DNA of 64,000 bases from Ochotona curzoniae. Lineage: Eukaryota > Chordata > Mammalia > Lagomorpha > Ochotonidae. The stretch is taken from the NCBI RefSeq assembly GCF_017591425.1, contig NW_024466599.1, positions 27,814,001 through 27,878,000 of the forward strand. Reading direction: 5' to 3'. The notes below the pieces were generated by a model that made no database searches, was not told where the DNA came from, and saw only the letters and a list, made by a program, of their open reading frames with translations. Within the stretch, counting starts at the first letter, position 1. The number at the start of each line of letters is the position of its first letter. Positions 23,735 to 36,265 of the stretch are shown one piece after another. The translations under genes were made by a program, and so were the position numbers.

Positions 23735-23930
23735 GACATTACCAAGTGCTAGCGAGGTGCCGGGACCTAAGCTGAGTACTTCCCATGCATTGTCTCATGT
23801 AATTCACTCAACAACCTGATGACAAGGGGATTTCCATTTTTGAAGCACACGTAGATTATGCTGCTCAAGATCATACAGAAAGCTCCAATTTGAACTAAAG
23901 CCAGACTGTTACTCTCTAGTCTATATTTTA
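23735..23930 (-). repeat. MIR family
   Basis: 'gtgctagcgaggtgccggga', 'catgcattgtctcatgtaat' and 'ctcaacaacctgatgacaag' follow the reverse MIR 3' part. Confidence 0.75.
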
Positions 23931-23964
23931 CACACATACATGTATAGAAGTTGGATATATATGT

Positions 23965-24258
23965 AAATATAATATTTATTTCTTTATTAGAGAGAGGCAA
24001 AAAGCTCCCATCTGCTGGTGACTCTCCAGATAACTGCAACAGCCAAGACAGCGTCTGACCTAAATCAGGAGCTGGAAGTTTAATCCAGATCTCCCACATG
24101 GATGGCAGGGACCGACTACTTGAACCAACATCACCACTGCCTCCACATCAGCAGGAAGCTGGCATCGGAAGCAGAGTCAGGATTCAAACCCAGGTATTCC
24201 AGTGTTGGATGTGAGGATGTGATTTCTTCTAAACCCCTATACTAAATGTTAACCCCAC
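23965..24258 (-). repeat. C-SINE, older
   Basis: 'atttctttattagagagagg', 'agctcccatctgctggtgac', 'gattcaaacccaggtattcc'. The long 'actgcctccacatcagcagg' block marks the older subfamily. Confidence 0.85.
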
Positions 24259-24534
24259 CATAAATTATATACATTATATATAGTATGTTATATTATGATA
24301 TATGTCACATTGTATGTGGTAGGTAATATATAATTTCTCTGATGCAAAGCCAAAACCTGACTCCTGTAATATATTTAGAGGTGATGGTTACTAGATTCTG
24401 TTGATACAGAATGCAGAAAAGAAAGGTACAATGCCTATTCTAAAGGAATTTGCAGTCTCACAAAACAGTGTAAGAAGCACTGCGAAGGAGCAGAAATGTA
24501 GATGGGAGGAGGATTTAGGATTTAGGAATGAGAC
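24259..24534. repeat. AT-rich region
   Basis: Short alternating 'tatat' stretches at about 24267-24330, then unique sequence. Confidence 0.5.
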
Positions 24535-24815
24535 CAAAACCAAAACGAGAGAGATCTCCCATATATAGGTTTATTTCCCAAATTCACACAACAGCTAAGA
24601 GGGACCAGGCTATAGCTAGAAGCCAGGAACTCAATCCATTTCTCCCACATGGGTGATAGGGACCAAAATATTTGAACTACAACATGCCGCCTCCCAGGAT
24701 GTGTGTTAGCAGGAAGCTGGTTCCAAAATGGAGTAGCCAGGACTAGAACCAGAAGCTGTAATATGGGGAAAGTCCAAGGAAAAGCTTGACGTGCTGTGCC
24801 ACACACCAGCAGCAT
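24535..24815 (-). repeat. C-SINE, older
   Basis: 'gtttatttcccaaattcaca', 'ctcaatccatttctcccaca', 'gacgtgctgtgccacacacc'. Same subtype as the preceding copy, 280 bp away and in the same orientation. Confidence 0.8.
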
Positions 24816-25045
24816 TCTTTGGCTTATAGAGCTCCTGTTTGACACAAGGACCACTCAGCTTTTTAGTACACCAACAGTTCCAGTTAAGGTACTGAGTAAG
24901 CTTTAGCTCAGCAAAGACTGTCCAGTGGGGAAGAGAGCTGGGAAAAGAAGCCTGCCTGGGAGTGGGTAGACCTGGGTGTCTGCAGGTGTCAGCTGTGTTG
25001 TTCTGGGAAATTCAGTTTCCTTATTTGCATATCTCCTAATAGGGT

Positions 25046-25165
25046 ATTTCTCAATGTAGGTTTTATTAGCATTTGGGGTGGGACAATTCTTTCTTGCGTG
25101 GGATGGTCCCCATGCATTGTAATATTTCTGTGCCTCCCCCTTGCATGTCATTCCCAGCTGTACTG
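25046..25165 (+). mobile_element. MER20-like hAT DNA transposon relic
   Basis: 'gtatttctcaatgtaggttt', 'tggggtgggacaattctttc' and 'ggtccccatgcattgtaata' follow the MER20 consensus 5' half ('tttctcaacctcggcactat', 'ctgtcctgtgcattgtagga'). The 3' half has decayed. Confidence 0.65.
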
Positions 25166-25504
25166 ACATTAACAGCAAAAAAGAAAAAAAAGGACGCATC
25201 ACCAGTGCCTGGGTGGCTGGGTAGTGGTAGGTGACTGGACTGAGAATGTTTCTCTGTCTTGTGTCTTAGGAGAATCATCATCAATACCAAACTGTTTATC
25301 AAAAATATTCCTATGTTGTACAGTATATTGCCTAAGAGAAATTCCCATGTATGAAGTATGGTCCTTCTTATTCCATCTGCTGTGTCGAGTACCCAAGTAG
25401 TGTTTCACTGCCCTCTGTGGATCCAATTCCACCGGCTCTTTATCACACAGTGCCTTAGACCCCTTTGGAAAGCTCCAAATCTGGACTTTCCAGGTTATGG
25501 AAAT

Positions 25505-25930
25505 CTTCATGGAGAAAGGAGCATCTAAGCTGCTCCTTGAAGGAGAATTGGTGGATTAAGTAGATTGGAAGATATATTCTGTGCCAAATGTAGGAAGGTT
25601 GCATTCAAAGAGATAGTTCTGTGTGTGGTGAAGGTGGTAAGAGTTGAATGTGGAGGAGAATAGTCCACATGGGATGTTGCAAACCAATTTAAATTATCTG
25701 GATTTTTAAGCTCAGGTCAAAAGGAGTCTGTCTGTTGATGGAGTCTTAGCAGAGAAATATCATAATCTTATTTGTGACTTAGCAGTTACCAACTGCAGTG
25801 TAGAGAATGAATTAGAGGTAGTTGGGAGGACTGCAAACATGATGGGAGAATGATTAGAGAGTACTTACAGAAATATAGGTGAGCAAAAATGGTGACCTTA
25901 ATCTACATAGTGATTGTGGTATTTGAAAAT
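25505..25930 (+). repeat. Ancient mammalian repeat (class unresolved)
   Basis: 'gctgctccttgaaggagaat', 'tcttatttgtgacttagcag' and 'gtagagaatgaattagaggt' parallel the repeat seen at 13.8-14.77 kb. Name not assigned. Confidence 0.4.
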
Positions 25931-26498
25931 TTGGGTTGAGATGAAACCCCATGGAGAAAATATATGGCAGGAGAAAAAATAAGTTCCTAGAGAGCACCAA
26001 TATTTAGAGTGTACGCAGAAGCGGATCCAGCAAAGAAAGCTAGAGAGGTGGGACAAGTTATAGTTTGTAGGAACAGAGTGATGTGGCGGTCCCAGCTCAA
26101 ATCTGTTTGCGGAAGTATCTGTTGCAAGGAAGGAGGAATGTGATTAGCTGACAACCTCCAGCCACCTTGCCCTTCAGATGCATCACAACAGTCATCGAGA
26201 TTCTCCCACCCCATGGGTGCTCCTAGGCCACTGAGCAGGCCATTCTTTCTCACTCCAATTTTCCTTGACGAGTACTCTGGTGATCCTGGTTGGCCTGAGC
26301 CTTTCCCAGACCTACTGCACAAACATGCCCTTCTTTCTCTCATCCTTCCCTGCACACTGAGACATGCAATACTGTTCCAGGCTTTTTCCTTCTATTTTGT
26401 CCTCTCGCTTCTTTATCCTTTGCAGGTGTCTCCGCCAATAAGTGTCGTGCACTTCTATCTTTCCCTCAAATAAATAAACTGTAAGAAAAATATATTCA
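25931..26498. other. Unique sequence with small frames
   Basis: Frames of 81-122 codons lie on both strands (for example 25987-26355 minus) but overlap each other and have no domain. Not called as genes. Confidence 0.4.
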
Positions 26499-26802
26499 GG
26501 GGCCCAGTGTGGTAGCCTAGTGGCTAAATCCTGGCCTTGAATCTGCCAGGATTCCATATGAGCGCCACTTCGTGTCTGGATGTTCTACTTCCCATCCAGC
26601 TCCCTGCCTGTGGCCTGTGAAAGCAGCAGAATACAGCCCAAAGCCTTGGGACCCTGTACCTGTATGGAGGAACCTGGAGGAAGCTCCAGGTTCCTGGGTT
26701 TGGATGGGCTCAGCTCTGGCCATTGTGGTCACTTGAGGAGTAAATCAGTGGACAAAGATCCTTCTCTGTCTTTCCCTTCCTCTGTAATTCTTACTTTCCA
26801 AT
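26499..26802 (+). repeat. C-SINE
   Basis: 'ggggcccagtgtggtagcct', 'tgtggcctgtgaaagcagca', 'ctgtaattcttactttccaa'. Followed directly by a tetranucleotide repeat grown from its tail. Confidence 0.93.
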
Positions 26803-26826
26803 AGATAAATAGATAGATAGATAGAA
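26803..26826. repeat. (ATAG)n microsatellite
   Basis: About five 'atag' units at the A-rich tail of the preceding SINE. SINE tails commonly seed such microsatellites. Confidence 0.9.
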
Positions 26827-26848
26827 TATTTTTTTTTTTAAAGAAAAG

Positions 26849-27165
26849 AAGGGCCTAGCAGCAAAAGTCCTCGCCTTGAATGCACCAGGTCCCATATGGG
26901 TGCCGATTTTAATCCTGGCAGCTCTACTTCCCATCCAGCTCCCTGCTTGTGGCCTGGGAAAGCAGTCGAGGACGGCCCAAAGCCTTGAGACCCTGCACCC
27001 GCATGGGAGACCTGGAAGAGGTTCCTGGCTCTTGGCTTCAGATCGGCACAGCATCAGCCACTGTGGTCACATGGGGAGTGAACCATTGGATGGAAGATCT
27101 TCCTCTCTGTCTCTCCTCTTCTCTGTATATCTGCCTTTCCAATAAAAAAAATAAATCTTTAAAAA
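26849..27165 (+). repeat. C-SINE, young type
   Basis: Starts 'gggcctagcagcaaaagtcc', lacking part of the A-box region. 'cctgggaaagcagtcgagga' and 'tctgcctttccaataaaaaa' are near-consensus. Tandem with the preceding copy, same strand. Confidence 0.93.
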
Positions 27166-27649
27166 AAGAAAAGGAAAAATATCTTCACATTTCTAATTTG
27201 ATTTTACCGTCTACTGAACTGATTCAAATGACATCAGTAAAGCAAAGGAATTTTGAGAAACAGTGGATCAGCAGTGCCCAGGAGAGATGGAGAAAGAGAC
27301 ACAGAATTGTACCTCTGATTGTCATTATGGAAGTCAGGACTGACCTAAACTGCTAAGGTTCATATTTCCTCTTCTGCCATTGTGTCTATTAGTTATATCT
27401 TTCCAAACCCTTTTCAACATTTTTTCATACACAATGATCACCAGATATTTCATCTGGACACATTTGGTTGATAATGTGAAGTCTTGTTAGTCTTTGTTAG
27501 TTTGAAGTCTTTCTAAACTTAGGCACCAAGACTTAAATTCAGTGTTCTAAATTCAGTCAAGTCAGTGTTGACTGTGAGGAAATTATAACTGTCAATTATC
27601 TGAACACTCTTGTAGCCTACACTTTAATTCATTTTTTTAAGACTAGTGA
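27166..27649. other. Unique sequence
   Basis: AT-rich, nothing recognised. Confidence 0.4.
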
Positions 27650-27990
27650 TATTTTTATTTGTTTATTTTGTTTATTTAAGAGCCATCAAGAGGGAGGCAG
27701 TGAGGAGGAGGGGGCGGGGCAAAGGGACAGAAAGAGAGAGAAAAGTCTTTCATCTACTGGTTCAATTCCCAAAGGCTCGCTACAGCTGGATTGTGTCAGA
27801 CTGAAGCCAGGTGAAGGTCTTTAATGTGGGTGGCAGTACCCAAGCACTTAAATCATCATTTGCTGCCTTCCCAAGGTGCTCATTTGTAGGAAGGAGCATT
27901 AGAAGTAGAGATGGGACTTGATTCTAGACACTCCTTTATGGAATACAAACTTCCCAAGCCATCAGCTTAACTTGCTGTGTCACACCTTTT
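27650..27990 (-). repeat. C-SINE, older
   Basis: 'tttgtttattttgtttattt', 'tctttcatctactggttcaa', 'gtcagactgaagccaggtga'. Contains a G-rich 'gaggagggggcggggc' insertion near its tail side. Confidence 0.8.
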
Positions 27991-29189
27991 ACTGATTCAG
28001 TTATTTTTTTATAGCCACAGCAAACTCAGAGGTACTGCACTCTCCATGCTGTCTTGATGATAATTTCTAATTACCTAACCCTCAATTCCAACTTGTCCCT
28101 GTATCTTGATCAAGAAATATCTCCCCAAAACACATTTGCTGCTCCCTAAATGCCATATTTTTAGGTATTCTTGAACTGTGCTGTCATCAAGTACCAAGGA
28201 CAGGAGAGGTGGTCTTACACATCCATCTGAAACACTTTATCAAACTAGATACATTATACCCTGCCAACACTGGATCAGGCTAGATACCATCTTTTTGTCA
28301 CCAAGCATATTTAACAACACCACCAGAAATACTGAGCACAAATTTCCTTGACTCTGTATTGCTACCAGTTAAGTGCTTGGAAAGATCAATGGATTATGTA
28401 GCTGGGAGTCTGCCTGTCTTTGGAGCAGGCAGGATTCCAAGGCTGCTGTACTTTGTTCTTTTGCTCTTTATCTTGCCCTTTGCGGATGTATCCAAGTGTT
28501 GGGGATACAGACTATTGAAAATATATGCAACGAGTGATTGAAGAACTGTAAGGAAGTACAAATTAATACAGGCTGGGTAAGGGCAATTGAGAGGATAATT
28601 TTATGAGACCTTTTATTATATTTCTGTCTCGTTCCATAATTGATTAGAGCAGAGTGTTTTCCTGATTCCCATACATATTATATCCATCCCAGAATTCTGT
28701 GTGTGTGTGTGTGTGTGTTGAGGGGGGTGGTATTACCTGTCTCCTAATCCCCAAATACAGAGTAAGGTCATGGTTGGGCTAGACAAATAGCCCAAAACAA
28801 ATCTAGTTACATACTTTGTGCTTACAGAATAGATGGCTACCCACAGTGTTACACTGTGTGGCATCTTGCTCTATTAGAACACCCTCACAATCTGGCAAAG
28901 CAAAGCTAATTGTAGACCAAGAAATAATCCATTCATGTCCTTTAGACCTAGTATGGGATTTTCTTGATCAAAACAGAAATTCAGTTATATGCCAGGTTCT
29001 TTTTGTTGTTTCTTACCGCCTGTTCATAGCATAAGGTATGTGTAAGGGTAACACATTTCTCAAACTGACTCAGGAAACAGGTCCAATTGCTGGGTCTGAG
29101 CTCATGACAAAGCACGCCTGGATGGAGGCATGCCTCTCTGCTGTAACAGAGCCTGACCCTCGGCTGCAGATCTGATCACCTGGCTTGCC
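27991..29189. other. Unique sequence with a (GT)n tract
   Basis: A perfect (GT)n run lies at 28698-28719. Otherwise no repeat or gene recognised. Confidence 0.5.
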
Positions 29190-29325
29190 TTTTTTGGTTT
29201 TGTTTTCTTCCTTTTCATCTTTTCATCTTCCTCCTCCTCCCCTTCCTCCTCTTCCTTTTACTCTCTTCTTTCTCTAGTTCCTCTTCTTTCTCTCCTTCTC
29301 CCTCTCCCTATTCCTTCTTTTCTTC
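29190..29325. repeat. Polypyrimidine tract
   Basis: Nearly pure C/T on the plus strand from 'ttttcttccttttcatcttt' to 'ccttcttttcttct'. It joins the GA-rich tail side of the next SINE. Confidence 0.85.
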
Positions 29326-29672
29326 TGAGAGGAAGAGAGAAAGAGAAATAGCTGTCTAGTTCACTTTCATCTGCTAGTTCCTTCCCCAAATACCTGCAGT
29401 GGCCAGGGCTGAGCCAAGCTGGAGCTGTGAACTGATAACTCAATCCAGGTCTCCCACATGGGTGATGGGGACCAAACTAATTGAGCCAACAACACACTCC
29501 TCCACAACTGCTTCCTCTCTTTCTCCAGCCCCAAAGGGGGTGGAGGGAAATACAGGATCCGCACTAACAGAAAGCTGAAACTTGGAGCTGAAGTAGAAAC
29601 CCAACCCTAGGTACTCCATGTGTAGGATGTGAACCCAGTATTTTTGGGTCTTAACCGTAGGTCAAACATTTC
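29326..29672 (-). repeat. C-SINE, older
   Basis: 'tcatctgctagttccttccc', 'ctgagccaagctggagctgt', 'cccaaccctaggtactccat'. Confidence 0.85.
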
Positions 29673-31599
29673 TTCCTTTCTTATCTTAAAACAGTTTATT
29701 TGAGAGACAAAGTAAGGCTGAATTTGTTAAAATATATTACATGTTAGAATTCATCTGATATGAACTTCTTTTTGTTGAGCAACCGGTATTGTCAAAATAG
29801 TTTTAGCATGTGTTGATGATATCATTGTTCTCATTGTGAAAGGAACCAGAGGCAGGAAACTCATGAAAATGTCCCTGTTGCTTTGTATTGTATTTACAAA
29901 TGGATAAGATCTTATATAAAATTTGGGAATAGCTCTTTTTCTGGCATAAACATGCAGTTGCATTTAGGCAGTCCATGTCCATTTACATGTCTGGAAATGT
30001 TTCTAGGCATTTGTAGTGCCTAGAGGTTGAACACTGATACATTGCTGATGCTATTATTTACAATGTATGCATCCCCTCTCTCAAGCATAATACTTGCTGC
30101 CTTTCCAAACATACTCCAAATACCAGGTCCACAAATCTGAGGGCAGTCTGTTTTCTGATGCTTAGTACAAGCCTCTTGGCTTGGTCTTTGCAGCTGTAAT
30201 CTATTTCTGTTCTGATAATATCATACCTGGGCAGTGAACATGCTTCCAAAATGCCAACAATGGAAACATGAAAGTCTTGAGGGAAGGCTAAATTTGGAGC
30301 AAAAGTGATTTCTCATTTAAACTTATTGGTTTGAGGAGATGAAAAGGAATTCAGTGAGTTGCTACTGCCAGGATAATGACAGATGCGACATAAAATGCAG
30401 AAGGGTCAATTGGAGTCATACAACGTGAGGGTGATTGGCGTAGTCATGCACTCTCCTGAGTGAGGCCTGAGTGTACAGAACTGAGGTAAGCAAAATTTTT
30501 TTTGCTTTCCTTTTTTTTCTTTCTTTTCAAAGCAAGACCCACTTAAAAAGAACAGAGGAGGATTTTATTTTTTTTTAAGCTTCAAAATGAAAATAAAATC
30601 ACTGGATTCCATGACAAAAAGGTCTATTGTGAGATGATTTATTAAGGTGTGAATATTTATTTTCCACACCCAGGCAAGTGGTTTCTAGACTTTCCTTGAC
30701 CTATTGGTGATGTGGAATTTAGGGATTGAACACTGGAGATCTGAATGGAGGTGGGGTGGAGGGGGAGGAGAAAGTGGATAAATTAGCCTAAGGGGCTAAG
30801 TCAACTTTAAAAATGTTTAAAAAAAGAAAAGGAAGGAGAAAAATGAAGTTCAAAGATGTGAGAACTAGAGAAAGAGACTGTGGACATATTTTTGAGAACT
30901 AGAATGAATGAGTTTGTCATCAATGTTCTTTGAGAGTTACAAATAAGGATTAGAATGCCTTTTATTCTTTTCAATTACTCTGTCACCTTATGAGGGTCAT
31001 TGGGCAGTCTGAGTATGTGGCACTTCAGGATTTATTAAAGTAGTAAGAATGCCAATAAGAAATTTAGTAGTGCTTTTCAGCTATTAAAGTATAATTTGGT
31101 CATGTCTAAGAACTCACAACACAGAAGCAGTTTTCTAATCTTCTACAACTTAATTTTCATTGCTCTTTAGAGTTTAAAAATGTTTTCCCAATTAGATCAC
31201 ATTTTCTCTTTGGAATGACTCCTTGAATTATTATCATTCATAATTTATAGAGGGAAAATTAAAGCACAGAGAATGAGAGCTAGAAGCATATCAGGGTTTA
31301 TAGTCAAATGCAGTCAACTTAGTATCTACTAAGCATTGATTACTGAGTTTAAGGTTATACTAGATATAAAGCAAATGAAGAGTGCCTGCTCCTCAGCCAG
31401 CACATCATTCTTTCTTTGTTCTTCCCAGAGGTGTAATGTTCTCTCTGGGCTTGGGCTGGATGGCTCATGGTGAGATCCACTACTGGACACTGACATGGAA
31501 AGAGAGGTTATAGGAAATACTAATTCCAGGGTGCCAAAAGCTACGGGGGAAATGGAAAACTATTAACACAATACAATACTTGGAGATCTCTAACGGCAC
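29673..31599. other. Unique sequence
   Basis: Mostly unassigned. 29751-30249 on the minus strand holds two short open frames (70 and 63 codons) with ordinary amino-acid composition, but neither matches a family I know. 31215-31330 is faintly MIR-like ('agggaaaattaaagcacaga'). Confidence 0.4.
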
Positions 31600-32120
31600 A
31601 AAACATGGGAAGGCAATTTAGCAAGAATAATTAAAGATGCCCTAATGTTAAAATCCTAACAGTTTTTCTGTAAACACACGAGAAAACATATAAATGAGTA
31701 TTCATGGAAACATTGTCTATAGTAAGAAAATGATAGAAAATGACCTAAGTTTCCATCTAGCAGAGAATGGATGAGAAAATTGTTGCACAGAATATTATAC
31801 ATTGATTAAAATAAATGAACTGGAATTAAAAATGGGTAAATCTCAAAGAAAATATATAATTTTGAGTATTTTTTTAAAGCAACAAAAGATCCATAAGCTT
31901 GTATACGTAAAGCAATAGGCAAATCCAAAGGTCATAAACATTTAAAAATATTCATGGCCATAGTAAGCTCCATAGTAAGGATGTATGTTCCTTCTGCTAT
32001 TTAAGAGGTTGCTGATGTAATAGGCAAAACACTTCAGCTAGATCTATGTTGTGTTCTTCCTTAAAGAAATGGTGAATCTGAAGAAAATACTGGAAAAAGC
32101 TAATATTTGACCAAGTTCAT
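31600..32120 (+). repeat. Old L1 3' UTR relic
   Basis: 'gacctaagtttccatctagc', 'agagaatggatgagaaaatt' and 'aatattatacattgattaaa' parallel the L1M 3' UTR order (gtccatcaatggatgaatgg / gaatactattcagcc). Heavily diverged. Confidence 0.55.
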
Positions 32121-32632
32121 TGAGGAGGATGAAGAGTTTGTTTTGTTGTTCTCTATATTCTGTATGCTTGAACTACTTCATTTAAAGGTACATAGGTGAC
32201 ATAGATTCTAGAATTCTAGACATTTGCTTCTTTATTTGAGCAAGGGTTTTTTTTTTTGCGTCTTCCCATGTTTAAATCCCATTCATTGATTTAATAACTA
32301 GCTCAAGTCTCAGTATTCATTGAGAATTTTCATGATGACGTTGTCAGTCTACATGTGTTCTCCTTTTTCTAGACCACTGTAGGTCTATAAAGTTCTCTTG
32401 AACATGGTGTGTGTATAACCAGCATCTTTCATGGTATTGTTTAAATTAGTTGTTTTTCAAAATACACATCTGTATGTATTTAAATACATATATCATTTCC
32501 ATTAGTATTTGACTATACTGTATACAAACTTCCTATTTTTGCTTATATTGTAGGCATCTTAAGAACAGGGACAATATCATAAGCTTTTATTTATATACAG
32601 AACCATATGATTATCTGAGGACAATCAGAGTT

Positions 32633-32915
32633 ATGGAGAGATAGGGAGAGACAAAGAGAGAGAAAGAGAGAGAGGTCTTCCATTCACTAGTTCAGTCCTC
32701 AGTTGCCTGCAATAGCCAAGGCTGGGCTAATGTCAAAGCCAGGAGCCGGGAGCTTCTTCCAGGTCTCAGCATGGGTACAGGAGCTCAAGCACTCAGGCTA
32801 TCCGTCGCTGCTTTTCCCAGACCATGAGCAGAGAGCACCTGGGACACAAACTGGTGCCCATGTGGGATGCTGCCAGAGGACTTAAACTTGCATGCCACAA
32901 CACTGGCTTCAGTCA
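32633..32915 (-). repeat. C-SINE
   Basis: GA-rich tail side 'agagagaaagagagagaggt', 'tcttccattcactagttcag', 'aaactggtgcccatgtggga'. Confidence 0.85.
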
Positions 32916-33277
32916 TGAACTTTTTTATTTCTTCTGCAATATCTAGCTAGCCTACTAAATGTTTATTAAAGTTAAATGATAATGTTTATCCTGCTGGTCC
33001 AGGAACATGGTAGGTCTTTCCATTTTCAATGTCTTCTTCCATTTCCTTTTTTTTTTTTAATGTTTTATAATTTTCATTGTAGAAGTCTTCCACGTCTTTA
33101 GTTAGGCTAATTCCAAGGTATTTGAGATTTATCTCTGCTATTATAAAGAGGACTGTAGTTACAATTTCTTTCTCAGCCATGGAGTAATATGTATATACTA
33201 CTGCCATCAATTTATATTCATTAATTTTGTGTCCTGCTGCCCTGCCAAATTCTCTTATGAATTCAAATAATCTCTCT

Positions 33278-33575
33278 CTTTTAAAGATTTTATTTTGATC
33301 GGAAACTCAGATATACAGAGAGGAAGATCTTCGGTCCATTGATTCACCCCCAAGTGGCTGCAGTGGCCAGTGCTGAGCTGATTCAAAGTCACGAGCCTCC
33401 TCTGGTCTACACGTGGGCGCAGGGTCTCATAGCCTTGGGCCGTCCTTGACTGCCTTCCCAGGCCACAAGCAGGGAACTGGATGGAAAGTGGGGCGAAGGG
33501 ATTAGAAATGGTGCCCATGTTGAATCCTGCCTGTGCAAGGTGAGGATTTTAGCCACTAGGCTATGACCCTGAGCC
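33278..33575 (-). repeat. C-SINE inside L1
   Basis: Reverse tail 'ttttaaagattttattttga', 'ccgtccttgactgccttccc', 'ggctatgaccctgagccccc'. Flanks 'aataatctct' and 'aatagtctct' are a probable target-site duplication with one change. Confidence 0.93.
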
Positions 33576-33611
33576 CCCAATAGTCTCTTGATTGAATATA
33601 TGTTCTTCTCT

Positions 33612-33930
33612 TAAAGGCTTACTTATTTTTATTGGGAAATCTGACATAAAGAGAGGAGGAGAGACAGAGAGGAAGATCTTTATCCACTGGTTCACTGCCC
33701 AAGTAGCTGTGACAGATGGAGCTGAGCCAATCTGAAGACAGAAGCCAGGAGCTTTTTCCAGGTTTCCCACACGGGTGCAGGGTTCCAAGGCTCTGGGCTG
33801 TCCTCAACTAGTTTCCCAGGCCACAAGCAGGAATGGGAAGTGGGGCCTCCAGGACACGAACCAGTGCCCATATGGGATCCTGGCATGTGCAAAGCAAGAA
33901 TTTTAGCTGCCTGGCTATCGTGCTGAGTAC
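33612..33930 (-). repeat. C-SINE inside L1
   Basis: 'ttaaaggcttacttattttt', 'gctgagccaatctgaagaca', 'ctggctatcgtgctgagtac'. Second insertion in the same L1 and the same orientation. Confidence 0.93.
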
Positions 33931-34975
33931 CTCTTTTGGTTCTATGTAAAAAATCATGTCATCTGTAAACAGGGATAATTTTAATTCCTCAGTTCCAATT
34001 TGAATTAATTTTATTTGTTTTTGTTGCCTAATAGCTCTGGCAAGGACTTCCAATACTATATTGAAAAGCAGTGGTGAAAGTGGACATCCTTGTCTAGTGC
34101 CAGAGCTTAGTGGAAAAGCTCCCAGTCTTTCCCCATTTAGTATGATGCTGGCATTGAATTTTTTGTATATTACTTTGGTTGTGTTATAAATTGTTCCTTC
34201 TTATGCCTGTCTTGCTTAAGGTTTTTAGCATGAAGTAGTGTTGGATTTTGTCAGATGCCTCCTCTGCATCTATTGAGATAATCATACGGTTTTTGTTTTT
34301 CAATTTGTTGACGTGATGTATCACATTTATTGATTTGTGAATGTTAAACCATCTCTATATGCCAGGGATAAATCCCACCTGGTCTGAGTGAATGATCTGC
34401 CTGATGCACTGCTGGATCCTGTTGACTAGTACTTTGTTAGTATCTTTGTGTCTGTGTTCATAAGGGATATTGGTCTGTAGTTCTCTTTTTCTGTTGCATC
34501 TCTATCTGGCTTTGGTATTGAGGTGATATTGGAGTCATAGAATGAGTTTGAAAGGATTGCCTCCCTTTCCATTGTTTGGAATAGCTTGTCGAGGATTGGG
34601 TAAGTTCTTGAAACATTTGATAGAATTCTGAAGTGAAGCTATCTGGGCTAGGGCTTTTTCTTTGTTGGGAGGGATTTAATTACTGATTCAATCTCAGACT
34701 TTGTTATAGGTATAATTTAGGTTATTAATTGCCTCATGATTAAGTTTTGGTAGATTGTATGTGCCCAAAATCTATCCGTTTCTTCTAGGTCTTCTGATTT
34801 ATTGGCACATGATTGCTTATAATAATAATTCCTAATAATTCTGTGTATATCTAAGGTATCTGTTATTATATTTCCTTTTTTGTCTCTGATCCTATTTATT
34901 TGTGTCTTTTCCCTCCTTTTTTGAGTAGTTGGGTTACTAGGGTGTCTATAAATTAACCAATAATTATAAGCTTTT

Positions 34976-35945
34976 CTATAAAGTCTGCATAGTAAGTTGA
35001 AAATACACTAGTTTTAGCTACATTTGCTTTTATTTTCCCGAAGAGAGAATACTAATGAGCTGTGAAATGACCAAAAATCTGGCAGCAGAAGGAAAAATAA
35101 AACATGTTTATACATTATACATTCTGGATAATCTGCTCTTGAATGATTAAGTGTGGAATATGTCTTTTGGGGGAAACACTTTATGATTATGAAATTATTT
35201 TATCTATCATGTTAAGTTTACAGATTATCCAAAGCCAAACTTAACAAAATGCCTTTTATAATATACTACATAATCACATATGCATATACCGTATTATCAT
35301 CCTGGTCTTACTCCAGCATTTAATGAACTAGACAGAATGGTCCAGGGATACCAAAACATAAAAACTGTTCTTCCCATTGATCAGGAAATTAATTTTAAAG
35401 GTAGAAACAATTACTCTGAGTTCAATTCACTCTTAATATATGTCATTAAATATTTTTCGGTGCTTAGGTACACCACTTGAAATTAAGATTTTAAGGTTTT
35501 TCTGAAACCCCAAGAATAAAATGTTAGTCTGTATCAACCCAGATGACTGATGAGAAGCAGAGGAAGTAGTGAGATCTAGACTGTGGTGTCTTACCTTGGA
35601 GTTGAAAACTCAGTATGGGAAAAGAATGTCTATTTAGGAATCAGTCTGGTCACTTACCAGTGTGGAGTCTAGGTTAAAATTATCATTGCTTGCTCTCTGG
35701 AGATTTTACTGATGGATCATTGTAATGTCTTATTAAACAAGGCCAGCACTCATGGTCTTTTGGCCTAGGTGCTATAACATCTTAAATATTTGCCCTAAGT
35801 TGAATCTGATCTACAATTATACTAGAGGACTTCAGAGAATTAACAGGAAGTATGCTTTACCTTCTAACTCCATTTTCCACAAACTTAAAAATATTATTTT
35901 CAAGTAGGTCTGATTTATCAGTGTTTTTCCTTCTTTAAATTTTTT
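34976..35945. other. AT-rich unique sequence
   Basis: No repeat or coding evidence. Probably includes L1 remnants too diverged to call. Confidence 0.4.
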
Positions 35946-36265
35946 TTTAAAGATTTATTTGGAAGGCACAGATACAGCACATCACACACACACACACATG
36001 CATATACACACACACAGACACACACACACACAGGTCTTCCAACAACTGCTTCACTCCTCAAATGGCTGGGCCAGGCCAAAGTGGAGGACTGGGAGCTTCT
36101 TGGGTCTCTCCCGCATGGGTCTGGGGCTCAAGCACCTGAGTTATCTTCTGCTGCTTTCTCAGAAGTGGATGAGGAATGACACAGTTGGGGCTCGAATGGA
36201 TACCCATATGTGATACTGACACTGAAGGTGGGAGCATAACCCATTACACCATGTGCCGGCCGCAT
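35946..36265 (-). repeat. C-SINE with internal CA expansion
   Basis: 'taaagatttatttggaaggc' then a CA-rich tract at 35981-36031 in the CT/GA-rich zone, 'agttatcttctgctgctttc', ending 'accatgtgccggccgc'. Confidence 0.88.

Larger units (their letters stand above)
32975..34975 (-). repeat. L1 ORF2 fragment split by two C-SINEs
   Basis: Antisense L1 ORF2. The right part of this stretch encodes the reverse-transcriptase segment [19 protein letters not shown] with FTDD at the active-site position. Further right are 'tttgtcagatgcctcctctg', 'gacgtgatgtatcacattta' and 'gggataaatcccacctggtc'. Left part (32975-33277): 'ttaggctaattccaaggtat'. Neither a 5' UTR nor a 3' poly(A) tail is present, so this is an internal relic. 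SINEs occupy 33278-33575 and 33612-33930, leaving only about 36 bp of L1 between them. Confidence 0.9.
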
